DNA of 6,094 bases from Candidatus Muproteobacteria bacterium RIFCSPHIGHO2_01_FULL_65_16 (GTDB lineage: Bacteria; Pseudomonadota; Gammaproteobacteria; Acidiferrobacterales; Sulfurifustaceae), in contig MFSY01000082.1 of the NCBI GenBank assembly GCA_001785175.1, positions 1-6,094 of the forward strand, written 5' to 3'. The notes below the pieces were generated by a model. That model did not search any database, was not told the origin of the DNA, and was given only the letters and a program-made list of their open reading frames with translations. How positions within the stretch are numbered: the stretch's first letter is position 1; each line of letters opens with the position of its first letter. This document shows, piece by piece, positions 1-6,023 of the stretch. Position numbers and translations under genes: made by a program.

Positions 1-96
1 AAAGTAGCAAGTAGCAAGAAAAAGAAGTTACTTGCCACTTGATACTTGCTACTTGCTACTTGCTACTTGCTAACTTGTAACTTGTAACTTGTAACT
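1..96. repeat. Heptad-repeat palindrome upstream of rpsJ (family A)
   Basis: A run of seven-base units with core ACTTG: six units at 30-71 (ACTTGCC, ACTTGAT, then four ACTTGCT), one extra A at 72, then three ACTTGTA units at 73-93 and a partial one. The left end, 2-18, carries the complementary unit (AAGTAGC twice plus AAG) and is a perfect 17-base reverse complement of 45-61, and equally of 52-68, so the stem can pair in two registers. AAGTTAC at 25-31 can also pair with GTAACTT at 77-83. The stretch is clearly AT-richer than the genes. It ends only 9 bases before the rpsJ start, so it forms the visible 5' leader. The left boundary may lie outside the window. No convincing promoter was seen here. 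Confidence 0.85.
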
Positions 97-105
97 GAGT
101 TTAAC

Positions 106-417
106 ATGGCAAGTCAGAGAATTAGGATACGGCTAAAGGCGTTCGATCACCGGCTGATTGACCGCTCGGCGCAGGAGATCGTCGACACGGCGCGGCGCAC
201 CGGCGCGCTCGTGCACGGGCCGATTCCGCTGCCGACCAAGATCGAGCGCTTCACGCTGCAACGCTCGCCGCACGCGGACAAGAAGGCGCGCGACCAGTTC
301 GAGATCCGGACGCACAAGCGGATCATGGACATCATCGAGCCCACGGACAAGACCGTGGACGCGCTGATGAAGCTCGACCTCTCCGCCGGCGTGGACGTGG
401 AAATTAAATTAAGCTAG
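106..417 (+). CDS. rpsJ: 30S ribosomal protein S10 (NusE)
   Basis: S10 is a 30S head protein and, as NusE, pairs with NusB in transcription antitermination. The 103 residues equal the usual length. The N-terminus ([15 protein letters not shown], residues 5-19) and the segments GPIPLPT (38-44), [12 protein letters not shown] (61-72) and [18 protein letters not shown] are family hallmarks. In the loop SPHADKK (54-60), residue 57 is Ala where E. coli has Val; substitutions at that Val are known in tigecycline-resistant strains, but here it is probably lineage variation. The ATG at 106 gives the expected N-terminus; its ribosome-binding site is weak (GAG at 97-99). It is the first gene of the S10 operon. 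The leader just upstream is repeat sequence, so the L4-controlled leader known from E. coli is not recognisable in the visible part. Confidence 0.98.
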   Translation: MASQRIRIRLKAFDHRLIDRSAQEIVDTARRTGALVHGPIPLPTKIERFTLQRSPHADKKARDQFEIRTHKRIMDIIEPTDKTVDALMKLDLSAGVDVEIKLS

Positions 418-418
418 A

Positions 419-499
419 AACCACAGATAAACACCGATGAACACAGATAGAAAAATCTATTCTTGCTTTATCCGTGTTAATCCGTGTTCATCTGTGGTT
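419..499. repeat. Palindrome with 3x10-base arms, rpsJ/rplC gap (family B, copy 1)
   Basis: The left arm 419-448 reads as three ten-base units (AACCACAGAT, AAACACCGAT, GAACACAGAT). The right arm 470-499 is its inverted partner, with 26 of 30 positions complementary. The loop 449-469 is 21 bases and AT-rich. The element begins 2 bases after the rpsJ stop and ends 23 bases before the rplC start. There is no T-run directly after the right arm, so it is not a standard intrinsic terminator. An open frame starting at ATG 437 crosses loop and right arm and ends with TAA 518-520, two bases before rplC. A second copy lies at 4495-4574. Confidence 0.92.
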
Positions 500-522
500 G
501 CAAAATATTTAGGTTTTTAAAA

Positions 523-1179
523 ATGGCGCTGGGACTGGTAGGCAGAAAGATCGGCATGACCCGGGTGTTTTCCCCGGACGGCGCGGCCACGCCCGTGACG
601 GTGCTGGAGATCGCCGGCAACCGCGTGACCCAGGTGAAGGACGAGGCCAAAGACGGCTACCGCGCGGTCCAGGTGACCGCCGGGACCCGGCGCGCGGACC
701 GGCTGTCCAAGCCGATCGCGGGCATCTACGCGAAGAACGGGGTCGCGCCGGGGCGCGGACTGTGGGAGTTCCGCCTGGACGCGGGCGAGGGCGCGGATCT
801 CAAGCCCGGCGCCGAGATCAAGGCGGATATATTCAAGGTCGGCCAGCACGTGGACGTGCAGGGCACCTCGATCGGCAAGGGCTTCGCCGGCGTGATCAAG
901 CGCCACCACTTCCGCGGCGGTCGCGCCAGCCACGGCAACTCGCTCTCGCACCGGGCGCCGGGCTCGATCGGCCAGCGCCAGACGCCGGGGCGCGTGTTTC
1001 CCGGCAAGCCCATGGCCGGCCATCTGGGGCATGCCACGCGCACCCAACAGAACCTGGAGATCGTGCAGATAGACGCCGAGCGCAATCTGCTGCTGGTCAA
1101 GGGCGCCGTGCCCGGCCCCAAGGGCCAGGACGTGGTGATCCGGCCGAGCGTGAAGGAAAAGAAGGCGAGCAGCAAATGA
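523..1179 (+). CDS. rplC: 50S ribosomal protein L3
   Basis: L3 is an early-assembly 50S protein whose central extension reaches towards the peptidyl-transferase centre. Starting at ATG 523 the protein is 218 residues, close to the roughly 209 of E. coli, and begins [16 protein letters not shown] as expected. The family signature runs through residues 119-160 ([12 protein letters not shown], then [20 protein letters not shown]). Gln153 corresponds to E. coli Gln150, which PrmB methylates. An in-frame GTG at 484 would add 13 residues translated from the palindrome's right arm; these match no L3 sequence, so I reject that start. The ribosome-binding site is weak (AGG at 511-513). The C-terminus adds a Lys/Ser-rich tail (KEKKASSK). 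The stop TGA overlaps an ATG (1176-1179), which may be a relic (see findings). Confidence 0.97.
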   Translation: MALGLVGRKIGMTRVFSPDGAATPVTVLEIAGNRVTQVKDEAKDGYRAVQVTAGTRRADRLSKPIAGIYAKNGVAPGRGLWEFRLDAGEGADLKPGAEIKADIFKVGQHVDVQGTSIGKGFAGVIKRHHFRGGRASHGNSLSHRAPGSIGQRQTPGRVFPGKPMAGHLGHATRTQQNLEIVQIDAERNLLLVKGAVPGPKGQDVVIRPSVKEKKASSK

Positions 1180-1186
1180 AGCGGTC

Positions 1187-1254
1187 AGCGTTCAGCTATC
1201 AGCTCAAAGATGAGAACGGTTTAGCTGATTGCTGAAAGCTGATAGCTGAATGCT
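1187..1254. repeat. Heptad-repeat palindrome, rplC/rplD gap (family C)
   Basis: The left arm 1187-1204 (AGCGTTCAGCTATCAGCT) pairs with the right arm 1237-1254 (AGCTGATAGCTGAATGCT) over 18 bases. There are 17 Watson-Crick pairs and one G-U in the + strand RNA. The arms are built from seven-base units: four on the right (AGCTGAT 1223-1229, TGCTGAA, AGCTGAT, AGCTGAA, followed by TGCT) and about three on the left (TCAGCGT, TCAGCTA, TCAGCT). The repeat array therefore extends beyond the best-paired right arm, back to 1223. The gap holds nothing else apart from the weak ribosome-binding site of rplD. No T-run follows. Confidence 0.88.
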
Positions 1255-1272
1255 CAAGCGAAGAATACGACT

Positions 1273-1890
1273 ATGAAACTGACAGTCATGAATGAAGCCG
1301 GCAAGGGTTCGGAGATGGACGTCTCCGACGCCGTGTTCGGCTGCGCGTTCAACGAGCCGCTGGTGCACCAGGTGGTGGTGGCGTACCAGGCGAATGCCCG
1401 GCAGGGGACGCGCAAGCAAAAGACCCGCGCCGAGGTGCGGGGCGGCGGCCGTAAGCCCTGGCGCCAGAAGGGCACCGGGCGCGCGCGCGCCGGCACCATC
1501 AGAAGTCCCTTGTGGCGCGGCGGCGGCAAGGTCTTCCCGTCCTCGCCGGACGAGAATTTCGCGCACAAGGTGAACAAGAAAATGCACCGCGGCGCGATGC
1601 GCGCGATACTCTCGGAGCTCGCGCGCCAGGGGCGCCTGGTCGCGGTCGCGGAGTTCAAGGTCGAGCAGCCGAAGACCAAGGCGCTGGTCGAGAAGCTGAA
1701 CCGGCTCAACGCGCCGGACGTGCTGATCGTGACCGACGGCCTGGACGACAAGCTCGCGCTCGCCGCGCGCAATCTGCCGGGTGTGGACGTCCGCACCGTG
1801 GGCGGCGCCGACCCGGTGAGCCTGATCCGGCATGAGAAGGTGATCATGACGAGCGGCGCGGTCAAGCGTTTCGAGGAGTTGCTGGCATGA
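1273..1890 (+). CDS. rplD: 50S ribosomal protein L4
   Basis: L4 is a 50S protein whose long loop lines the peptide exit tunnel. In E. coli it also represses its own operon by acting on the S10 leader. The protein is 205 residues (201 in E. coli). Landmarks are [13 protein letters not shown] (26-38), [14 protein letters not shown] (42-55), the tunnel loop [14 protein letters not shown] (61-74), and VNKKMHRGA with [11 protein letters not shown] towards the end. Lys66 equals E. coli Lys63, the residue whose change to Glu gives erythromycin resistance; here it is unchanged. ATG 1273 gives the standard start and has only a weak purine stretch (GAAGAA, 1260-1265). The stop overlaps the rplW start as ATGA, so rplW translation is probably coupled. 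Whether the autogenous control works here is unclear, because the leader seen before rpsJ is repeat sequence. Confidence 0.97.
   Translation: MKLTVMNEAGKGSEMDVSDAVFGCAFNEPLVHQVVVAYQANARQGTRKQKTRAEVRGGGRKPWRQKGTGRARAGTIRSPLWRGGGKVFPSSPDENFAHKVNKKMHRGAMRAILSELARQGRLVAVAEFKVEQPKTKALVEKLNRLNAPDVLIVTDGLDDKLALAARNLPGVDVRTVGGADPVSLIRHEKVIMTSGAVKRFEELLA
1873..1878 (+). promoter_or_regulatory. Shine-Dalgarno of rplW inside rplD
   Basis: GAGGAG lies 8 bases before ATG 1887 and within the last codons of rplD. It supports the ATG that overlaps the rplD stop, and therefore the N-terminal extension of L23. Confidence 0.75.
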
Positions 1891-2276
1891 CGCTCTTTTC
1901 GGGCAAGAAGGCGAAGGCGGAGAAGAAGGCCGAGGTTCAGGCCGCAAGCGCCGCGCGCGCGCCGGAGGCCGTCATCGGCGACGAGCGGCTGTTCCACGTG
2001 ATCCTGGCGCCGCACATCTCGGAGAAGGGCACGCGCGTGGCGGACAAGCACCGCCAGATCGTGTTCGAGGTGCGCCGGGACGCGACCAAGCCGTTGATCC
2101 GGCAGGCGGTGGAGAAGCTGTTCAACGTGCGGGTCGAGACGGTGACGGTCGCCAACGTCAAGGGCAAGGCCAAGCGCTCGGGCAAGACCGCCGGCCGGCG
2201 CTCGGACTGGAAAAAGGCGTACGTGCGCCTCAAGCCCGGACAGGACATAGATTTTCTGACGCCGCAAAAACAGTGA
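1887..2276 (+). CDS. rplW: 50S ribosomal protein L23 with N-terminal extension
   Basis: L23 sits at the rim of the exit tunnel and is the docking site of trigger factor and signal recognition particle. The family core begins near residue 32 ([17 protein letters not shown]) and continues through [22 protein letters not shown] and [21 protein letters not shown]. Glu46 corresponds to E. coli Glu18, the trigger-factor contact. The total is 129 residues against 100 in E. coli: about 28 extra Lys/Ala-rich residues precede the core ([20 protein letters not shown]). No ATG, GTG or TTG codon lies in frame just before the core. ATG 1887 overlaps the rplD stop (ATGA) and has a good ribosome-binding site, so the extension looks genuine. 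It is probably flexible and positively charged; its function is unknown. Confidence 0.96.
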   Translation: MTLFSGKKAKAEKKAEVQAASAARAPEAVIGDERLFHVILAPHISEKGTRVADKHRQIVFEVRRDATKPLIRQAVEKLFNVRVETVTVANVKGKAKRSGKTAGRRSDWKKAYVRLKPGQDIDFLTPQKQ

Positions 2277-2283
2277 GTCTAAA

Positions 2284-3108
2284 ATGGCACTGATCAAGGT
2301 AAAACCGACATCCGCGGGACGCCGCACGCTGGTCAAGGTGGTTGGCACCGACCTGCACAAGGGCGAGCCGTACGCGCCCCTGCTGGAGAAGAAATCCAAG
2401 GTTGACGGGCGCAACAACTACGGGCGCATCTGCGCGCGCCATCAGGGCGGCGCGCACAAGCGCCGCTACCGTCTCGTTGATTTCAAGCGCAACAAGGACG
2501 GCGTTCCCGGGAAGGTCGAGCGCCTCGAGTATGATCCGAACCGCAGCGCCAACATCGCGTTGGTGCTGTACGCCGACGGCGAGCGCCGTTACATCATCGC
2601 CCCGGCGGGCATCGGTCGCGGGAGCCAGGTCATGTCCGGGCCGGATGTCCCGATCAAGCCCGGCAACACGCTGCCGATCCGCAACATCCCGGTCGGCTCG
2701 ACCGTCCACTGCGTGGAGCTGAAGCCCGGACGCGGGGCGCAGATCGGGCGCGCCGCCGGCGCCGGCGTGCAGCTCGTCGCGCGCGAGGGCGACTATGCGC
2801 AGATGCGCCTGAAGAGCGGCGAGGTGCGCCAGGTGCACGTAGACTGTCGCGCCACCATCGGCGAGGTCGGCAACTCCGAGCACAACCTGCGCAGCCTCGG
2901 CAAGGCCGGCGCCAGCCGCTGGCGCGGCATCCGCCCGACGGTCCGCGGCGTCGCCATGAACCCGGTGGACCATCCGCACGGCGGCGGCGAGGGCCGCGGC
3001 AAGGGCGGCAATCATCCGCAGAGCCCATGGGGCACGCCGGCCAAGGGCTACAAGACGCGCCACAACAAGCGCACCGATCGCATGATCGTGCAGCGGCGCA
3101 AGAAATAA
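2284..3108 (+). CDS. rplB: 50S ribosomal protein L2
   Basis: L2 is one of the most conserved 50S proteins; it binds domain IV of 23S rRNA, supports subunit joining and is needed for peptidyl-transferase activity. The 274 residues match the family (273 in E. coli). The N-terminal RNA-binding domain (about 40-125) includes [20 protein letters not shown] and the SH3-like domain follows. The C-terminal signature [20 protein letters not shown] spans residues 218-237. His230 is the counterpart of E. coli His229, important for activity. The gene starts 7 bases after the rplW stop, with only a short GAG (2275-2277) as ribosome-binding site, so coupling to rplW is likely. Confidence 0.98.
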   Translation: MALIKVKPTSAGRRTLVKVVGTDLHKGEPYAPLLEKKSKVDGRNNYGRICARHQGGAHKRRYRLVDFKRNKDGVPGKVERLEYDPNRSANIALVLYADGERRYIIAPAGIGRGSQVMSGPDVPIKPGNTLPIRNIPVGSTVHCVELKPGRGAQIGRAAGAGVQLVAREGDYAQMRLKSGEVRQVHVDCRATIGEVGNSEHNLRSLGKAGASRWRGIRPTVRGVAMNPVDHPHGGGEGRGKGGNHPQSPWGTPAKGYKTRHNKRTDRMIVQRRKK

Positions 3109-3113
3109 GAGGA
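3107..3113 (+). promoter_or_regulatory. Shine-Dalgarno of rpsS, overlapping the rplB stop
   Basis: AAGAGGA overlaps the TAA of rplB and sits 7 bases before GTG 3121. This supports the GTG start of rpsS. Confidence 0.8.
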
Positions 3114-3120
3114 TCGAACC

Positions 3121-3414
3121 GTGCCACGTTCCGTCAGAAAAGGCCCGTTCATAGACGCGCACCTCGCCGCCAAGGTGGAGAAGGCGCGCGTCGAGGGGTC
3201 CAAGAAGCCGATCAAGACCTGGTCGCGGCGCTCGACCATCATGCCGGATTTCGTCGGGCTGACCATCGCCGTGCACAACGGCCGGCAGCACGTGCCGATC
3301 CTGATCACCGAGAACATGGTCGGGCACAAGCTCGGCGAGTTCGCCGCCACGCGCACTTTCAAGGTTCATTCCGGCGACCGCAAGGCGACGACGGAAACCG
3401 AGAAAAAGGAGTGA
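3121..3414 (+). CDS. rpsS: 30S ribosomal protein S19
   Basis: S19 is a 30S head protein that pairs with S13 near the A and P sites. It starts with GTG, the only non-ATG start among these genes, chosen because it gives the canonical (M)[14 protein letters not shown] and has a good ribosome-binding site. The signature [30 protein letters not shown] covers residues 47-76 and is intact. The protein is 97 residues (92 in E. coli); the extra residues are in a charged C-terminal tail ([15 protein letters not shown]). It is followed by rplV after 7 bases. Confidence 0.97.
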   Translation: MPRSVRKGPFIDAHLAAKVEKARVEGSKKPIKTWSRRSTIMPDFVGLTIAVHNGRQHVPILITENMVGHKLGEFAATRTFKVHSGDRKATTETEKKE

Positions 3415-3421
3415 CAGAGCC

Positions 3422-3805
3422 ATGCAGGCCTCCGCGATTTTGAAACGCATCCGCGTCTCGGCGCAGAAAGGGCGACTGATAGCCGACCAGATCCGCGGGC
3501 TGCCGGTGGCGCGCGCCCTCGAGATACTGCAGTTCAGCAACAAGAAGGCCGCGGCCGTGGTGAAGAAGGCGCTGGAATCGGCGATCGCCAACGCCGAGCA
3601 CAACGAGGGCGCGGATGTTGACGAGCTCCGGGTGGCGCGCATCCTGGTGGACGGCGCCTCGACCATGAAGCGGATGCACGCCCGCGCCAAGGGCCGCGGC
3701 GCGCGCATCCTCAAGCGCACGAGCCACATCACCGTGACCGTGAGCGACGAAAAGACGCCGAAGAAGCCGGCGACGACGGCCAAGGCGACGAAGGAGAAGA
3801 GCTGA
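3422..3805 (+). CDS. rplV: 50S ribosomal protein L22 with C-terminal tail
   Basis: L22 has a globular domain on the 50S surface and a long beta hairpin lining the exit tunnel. The body [32 protein letters not shown] and the hairpin around residues 80-104 ([22 protein letters not shown]) are typical. Met82-Lys83-Arg84, whose deletion gives erythromycin resistance in E. coli, is present. The hairpin tip reads HARAKGRG rather than the MPRAKGRA of E. coli, a form I recall from betaproteobacteria too. At 127 residues it exceeds the E. coli length (110); the extra 16 or so are a Lys/Thr/Ala tail ([16 protein letters not shown]) after VSDE. AAGGAG at 3406-3411 lies 10 bases before the start. The stop overlaps rpsC as TGATG. 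Confidence 0.97.
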   Translation: MQASAILKRIRVSAQKGRLIADQIRGLPVARALEILQFSNKKAAAVVKKALESAIANAEHNEGADVDELRVARILVDGASTMKRMHARAKGRGARILKRTSHITVTVSDEKTPKKPATTAKATKEKS

Positions 3806-4485
3806 TGGGACAGAAGGTCAATCCGATCGGGCTGCGTCTGGGCATCATCCGCGACTGGACCGCCAGGTGGTATTCGGGCAGCAAGGGCTACACCGCGAAC
3901 CTGTATTCGGACCTCATGCTGCGGGAGCGCCTGAAGCAGAGGCTGGCCAACGCCGCGGTGAGCCAGATCGTGATCGAGCGTCCGGCGCAGCGCATCAATA
4001 TTACCGTGCACACCGCCCGGCCCGGCATCGTGATCGGCAAGAAGGGCGAGGACATCGAGAAGCTGCGCCAGGAGCTGACCCGGATGGCCGGCGTGCCGGT
4101 GCAGCTCGCGGTCGAGGAGGTGCGCCAGCCGGAGCTCGACGCGCAGCTGGTGGCGGAGAACGTCGCCCAGCAGCTGGAGAAGCGCATCATGTTCCGCCGC
4201 GCCATGAAGCGCGCCGTGACCAACGCCATGCGCCTGCGCGCGCAGGGCATCAAGATCATGTGCGCCGGGCGCCTGAACGGGGCCGAGATCGCGCGCACCG
4301 AATGGTACCGCGAGGGTCGCGTGCCGCTGCACACGCTGCGCGCCGATATTGATTACGGCTTCGCCGAGGCGCACACGACCTACGGCGCGATCGGCGTGAA
4401 GGTGTGGATCTTCAAGGGCGAGGTGTTCGACAAGGACGAGCCCAAGGCCGAGGACGCCGAGGCGCAGAAGAAGGGCGCTGCTTAA
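3805..4485 (+). CDS. rpsC: 30S ribosomal protein S3
   Basis: S3 forms part of the mRNA entry channel on the 30S head, where it helps unwind mRNA structure. The protein has 226 residues (233 in E. coli). The N-terminus [14 protein letters not shown] is canonical. A type-2 KH domain holds the GKKG loop at 78-81. Arg131, Arg132 and Lys135, the residues linked to helicase activity in E. coli, are present. The C-terminal domain includes [31 protein letters not shown]. The tail is Glu/Lys/Ala-rich. The start shares one base with the rplV stop (TGATG) and has AAGGAG at 3791-3796, so translation is probably coupled. The 105-base gap after it holds the second family B palindrome. Confidence 0.98.
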   Translation: MGQKVNPIGLRLGIIRDWTARWYSGSKGYTANLYSDLMLRERLKQRLANAAVSQIVIERPAQRINITVHTARPGIVIGKKGEDIEKLRQELTRMAGVPVQLAVEEVRQPELDAQLVAENVAQQLEKRIMFRRAMKRAVTNAMRLRAQGIKIMCAGRLNGAEIARTEWYREGRVPLHTLRADIDYGFAEAHTTYGAIGVKVWIFKGEVFDKDEPKAEDAEAQKKGAA

Positions 4486-4494
4486 GAATTTTGG

Positions 4495-4574
4495 AACCAC
4501 AGATGAACACGGATGCACACAGATCAGTTAAAGGATGGTTTTTAATCCGTGTTTATCCGTGTTCATCCGTGGTT
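4495..4574. repeat. Palindrome with 3x10-base arms, rpsC/rplP gap (family B, copy 2)
   Basis: The left arm 4495-4524 comprises AACCACAGAT, GAACACGGAT and GCACACAGAT. The right arm 4545-4574 is complementary at 26 of 30 positions. The 20-base loop 4525-4544 is AT-rich and shares no clear similarity with the loop of copy 1 (449-469). By contrast the left arms of the two copies match at 27 of 30 bases and the right arms at 28 of 30. A frame from ATG 4503 runs through the element and ends at TGA 4578-4580, ten bases before rplP. No T-run follows the right arm. Confidence 0.92.
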
Positions 4575-4590
4575 AATTGAGAATTAAGTC

Positions 4591-4995
4591 ATGCTGCAAC
4601 CGAAACGAACGAAGTATCGTAAGATGCAGAAGGGCCGCAACCGCGGCTTGGCGCAGCGCGGCAACAAGGTGAGCTTCGGCGAGTACGGCCTGAAGGCCAC
4701 CACCCGCGGAAGGCTGTCCTCGCGCGAGATCGAGGCCGCGCGGCGCGCGCTCACTCGCTTCGTCAAGCGCGGCGGGCGCGTGTGGATCCGGGTGTTTCCG
4801 GACCGGCCCGTGACCAAGAAGCCGCTCGAGGTGCGCATGGGCAGCGGCAAGGGCAACGTGGAGTTCTACGTGGCGCTGGTGCAGCCCGGCAGCATGTTGT
4901 ATGAGATGGAGGGCGTGAAGGAAGCGGAGGCGCGCGAGGCGTTCAAGCTCGCCGCCGCCAAGCTGTCGGTGAGAACCGCGTTTGTGAGCAGATAG
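4591..4995 (+). CDS. rplP: 50S ribosomal protein L16
   Basis: L16 is a late-assembly 50S protein at the A site that helps position the tRNA elbow. The 134 residues are near the usual 136. The start [21 protein letters not shown] is diagnostic; [20 protein letters not shown] (81-100) is the second signature. Arg82 equals E. coli Arg81, which the oxygenase YcfD (RoxA) hydroxylates. One residue more than E. coli is found near AQRGNKVSF. The ribosome-binding site is weak: only GAG at 4579-4581 or TAAG at 4585-4588. It follows the family B palindrome and begins the compact unit rplP-rpmC-rpsQ. Confidence 0.98.
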   Translation: MLQPKRTKYRKMQKGRNRGLAQRGNKVSFGEYGLKATTRGRLSSREIEAARRALTRFVKRGGRVWIRVFPDRPVTKKPLEVRMGSGKGNVEFYVALVQPGSMLYEMEGVKEAEAREAFKLAAAKLSVRTAFVSR

Positions 4996-5003
4996 GTGGA
5001 TAG

Positions 5004-5189
5004 ATGAATGCGAAAGACATCCGGGCCATGGATGCCGAGGGCCGGCGCAAGGAGCTGAACGCGCTGCTGCGCGAGCAGTTCAACCTGCGCATGCAGAAGG
5101 CCACGGGCCAGATGGCGAACACCGCGACACAGCGTAAGCTGCGGCGTGACATCGCGCGGCTCAAGACGGTGATGAACGAGAAGGTTTAA
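5004..5189 (+). CDS. rpmC: 50S ribosomal protein L29
   Basis: L29 is a small helical hairpin protein on the 50S surface that contacts L23 at the exit-tunnel rim. The 61 residues match the family (63 in E. coli). MNAKDIRAMDAEGRRKELNA and the signature KLRRDIARLKTVM (45-57) identify it. The start ATG 5004 follows AGGTGGA (4994-5000), which overlaps the rplP stop. The gap to rplP is 8 bases and the gap to rpsQ is 6 bases. Confidence 0.96.
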   Translation: MNAKDIRAMDAEGRRKELNALLREQFNLRMQKATGQMANTATQRKLRRDIARLKTVMNEKV

Positions 5190-5195
5190 CTGGCA

Positions 5196-5474
5196 ATGAC
5201 CGAACAGACTGAACAGGCAAAAAAGGCGACGCGCTCGCTTACCGGCCGGGTGGTGAGCAACAAGATGGATAAGACCATCACGGTGCAGGTGGAGCGCCGC
5301 ATCCGGCACCCGTTGTACGGCAAGTTCATCACCCGCCGCACCCGGCTGCACGCGCACGACGCGAACAACGATTGCAAGGAAGGCGATCTGGTGCAGATCG
5401 AGGAGTGCCGGCCGCTGTCGCGCACCAAGTCGTGGCAGCTGGTGAAGGTGTTGGAGCGCGCCAGCGCGGTCTAA
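5196..5474 (+). CDS. rpsQ: 30S ribosomal protein S17
   Basis: S17 is a primary 16S rRNA-binding protein with an OB fold in the 30S body. The core [20 protein letters not shown] and the signature [18 protein letters not shown] are clear. The protein has 92 residues (84 in E. coli); most of the excess is at the N-terminus ([14 protein letters not shown]). AAGGT at 5181-5185, inside the end of rpmC, serves as ribosome-binding site. It is the last gene of the classical S10 operon. No intrinsic terminator follows, so read-through into rplN is likely in addition to the local promoter. Confidence 0.97.
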   Translation: MTEQTEQAKKATRSLTGRVVSNKMDKTITVQVERRIRHPLYGKFITRRTRLHAHDANNDCKEGDLVQIEECRPLSRTKSWQLVKVLERASAV

Positions 5475-5486
5475 CAGATTGAATTA

Positions 5487-5514
5487 TTGGCGTTATTTGA
5501 ACAAGTGATATAAT
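5487..5514 (+). promoter_or_regulatory. Sigma-70 promoter of the spc operon (Pspc)
   Basis: A perfect -10 box TATAAT at 5509-5514 is preceded by TG at 5506-5507, making an extended -10 (TGATATAAT). A -35-like TTGGCG is at 5487-5492 with a 16-base spacer. It sits in the 78-base gap between rpsQ and rplN, exactly where the spc operon promoter lies in E. coli. Transcription would begin near 5521 and give a leader of about 32 bases. The sequence is an AT-rich island in GC-rich surroundings. Confidence 0.85.
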
Positions 5515-5539
5515 TTCCGGTTCTGCGCCGCCGCCGGCC

Positions 5540-5545
5540 GGGGAG
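5540..5545 (+). promoter_or_regulatory. Shine-Dalgarno of rplN
   Basis: GGGGAG is 7 bases before ATG 5553, a strong site in the short leader downstream of the promoter. It supports this start. Confidence 0.75.
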
Positions 5546-5552
5546 TCGAACG

Positions 5553-5921
5553 ATGATACAGATGCAAACCGTGTTGACGGTGGCCGACAACAGTGGGGCC
5601 AAGACCGTGCAGTGCATCAAGGTGCTGGGCGGATCCAAGCGCCGCTACGCCGGCATCGGCGATGTCATCAAGGTCAGCGTCAAGGAGGCGATACCGCGCG
5701 GGAAGGTGAAGAAGGGCGACGTCTGCGACGCCGTCATCGTCCGCACCCGCAAGGGCGTGCGCCGCGCGGACGGCTCGGTGATCCGCTTCGACAGCAACGC
5801 CGCGGTGCTGCTCGATCCCAAGCGCGAGCTGATCGGCACGCGCATCTTCGGACCGGTGACGCGTGAGCTCAGGAGCGAGCAGTTCATGAAGATCATCTCG
5901 CTCGCGCCCGAAGTGCTGTAA
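5553..5921 (+). CDS. rplN: 50S ribosomal protein L14
   Basis: L14 lies at the subunit interface of the 50S, next to L19, and is the binding site of the silencing factor RsfS. The 122 residues match the family (123 in E. coli). [17 protein letters not shown], the signature [25 protein letters not shown] (33-57) and the end [14 protein letters not shown] are canonical, the last being of gammaproteobacterial type. It is the first gene of the spc operon with its own promoter. The purine stretch AAGGAAAGAG (5920-5929) overlaps its stop codon and looks like a ribosome-binding site for a following gene that is no longer adjacent (see findings). Confidence 0.98.
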   Translation: MIQMQTVLTVADNSGAKTVQCIKVLGGSKRRYAGIGDVIKVSVKEAIPRGKVKKGDVCDAVIVRTRKGVRRADGSVIRFDSNAAVLLDPKRELIGTRIFGPVTRELRSEQFMKIISLAPEVL

Positions 5922-5939
5922 GGAAAGAGCTGGTATATG
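5920..5939 (+). promoter_or_regulatory. Stranded ribosome-binding site and ATG after rplN
   Basis: AAGGAAAGAG at 5920-5929 overlaps the rplN stop and is followed 7 bases later by ATG 5937. The arrangement resembles the other junctions in this operon, yet rplX starts at 6044. The frame from 5937 runs 30 codons through the palindrome and stops at TGA 6027-6029. It may be the original rplX translation start, separated from its gene by the palindrome. This is inference. Confidence 0.45.
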
Positions 5940-5946
5940 AATTTTT

Positions 5947-6023
5947 GCCGCAAAGACGCAAAGAACGCAAAGGTTTTTTTTAAGAAATTCTTTTATTCTT
6001 TGCGCCCTTTGCGTCTCTGCGGC
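5947..6023. repeat. Palindrome with 8-9 base units, rplN/rplX gap (family D)
   Basis: The left arm 5947-5972 consists of GCAAAGA-type units (CGCAAAGA, CGCAAAGAA, CGCAAAG) after GC. The right arm 5998-6023 is its inverted copy, with 23 of 26 positions complementary. All three mismatches are A-C on the + strand and would be G-U in a minus-strand RNA, giving an unbroken stem there. The loop 5973-5997 is AT-rich and contains eight T in a row (5974-5981). TATGAA occurs on both sides (5936-5941 and 6043-6048). Confidence 0.9.

Noticed and set aside
1..96. CRISPR-like array upstream of rpsJ
   Set aside because: Units are 7 bases and directly adjacent, without spacers, and there is an inverted arm. 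This is a tandem repeat or palindrome, not CRISPR.
30..96. Repeated TTG motifs as -35 boxes for an rpsJ promoter
   Set aside because: No matching -10 at proper spacing stands out; the TTG words are a by-product of the heptads.
419..499. Palindromes as intrinsic transcription terminators
   Set aside because: No T-run follows directly after the right arm in any of the five, and termination inside a ribosomal operon would be harmful. Partial attenuation cannot be excluded.
484..522. Upstream in-frame GTG start for rplC adding 13 residues
   Set aside because: The added residues are translated palindrome and the family N-terminus begins at ATG 523.
1254..2417. Minus-strand open frame of 387 codons opposite rplD and rplW
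   Set aside because: Same reason: an antisense shadow of conserved genes with low-complexity composition.
2230..4518. Minus-strand open frame of 762 codons opposite rplB, rpsS, rplV and rpsC
   Set aside because: It lies opposite four unmistakable ribosomal genes. GC-rich codons leave few stops on the other strand, and the translation is Arg/Ala/His/Leu-rich without any recognisable domain.
4485..4585. AGAATT direct repeat (4485-4490 and 4580-4585) as target duplication of family B copy 2
   Set aside because: It is short and AT-rich, lies 4-5 bases away from the arms, and copy 1 has no counterpart, so it is probably chance.
5517..5540. GC-rich hairpin after the spc promoter as terminator of the S10 operon
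   Set aside because: Pairing is short and ambiguous and no T-run follows; it is the rplN leader.
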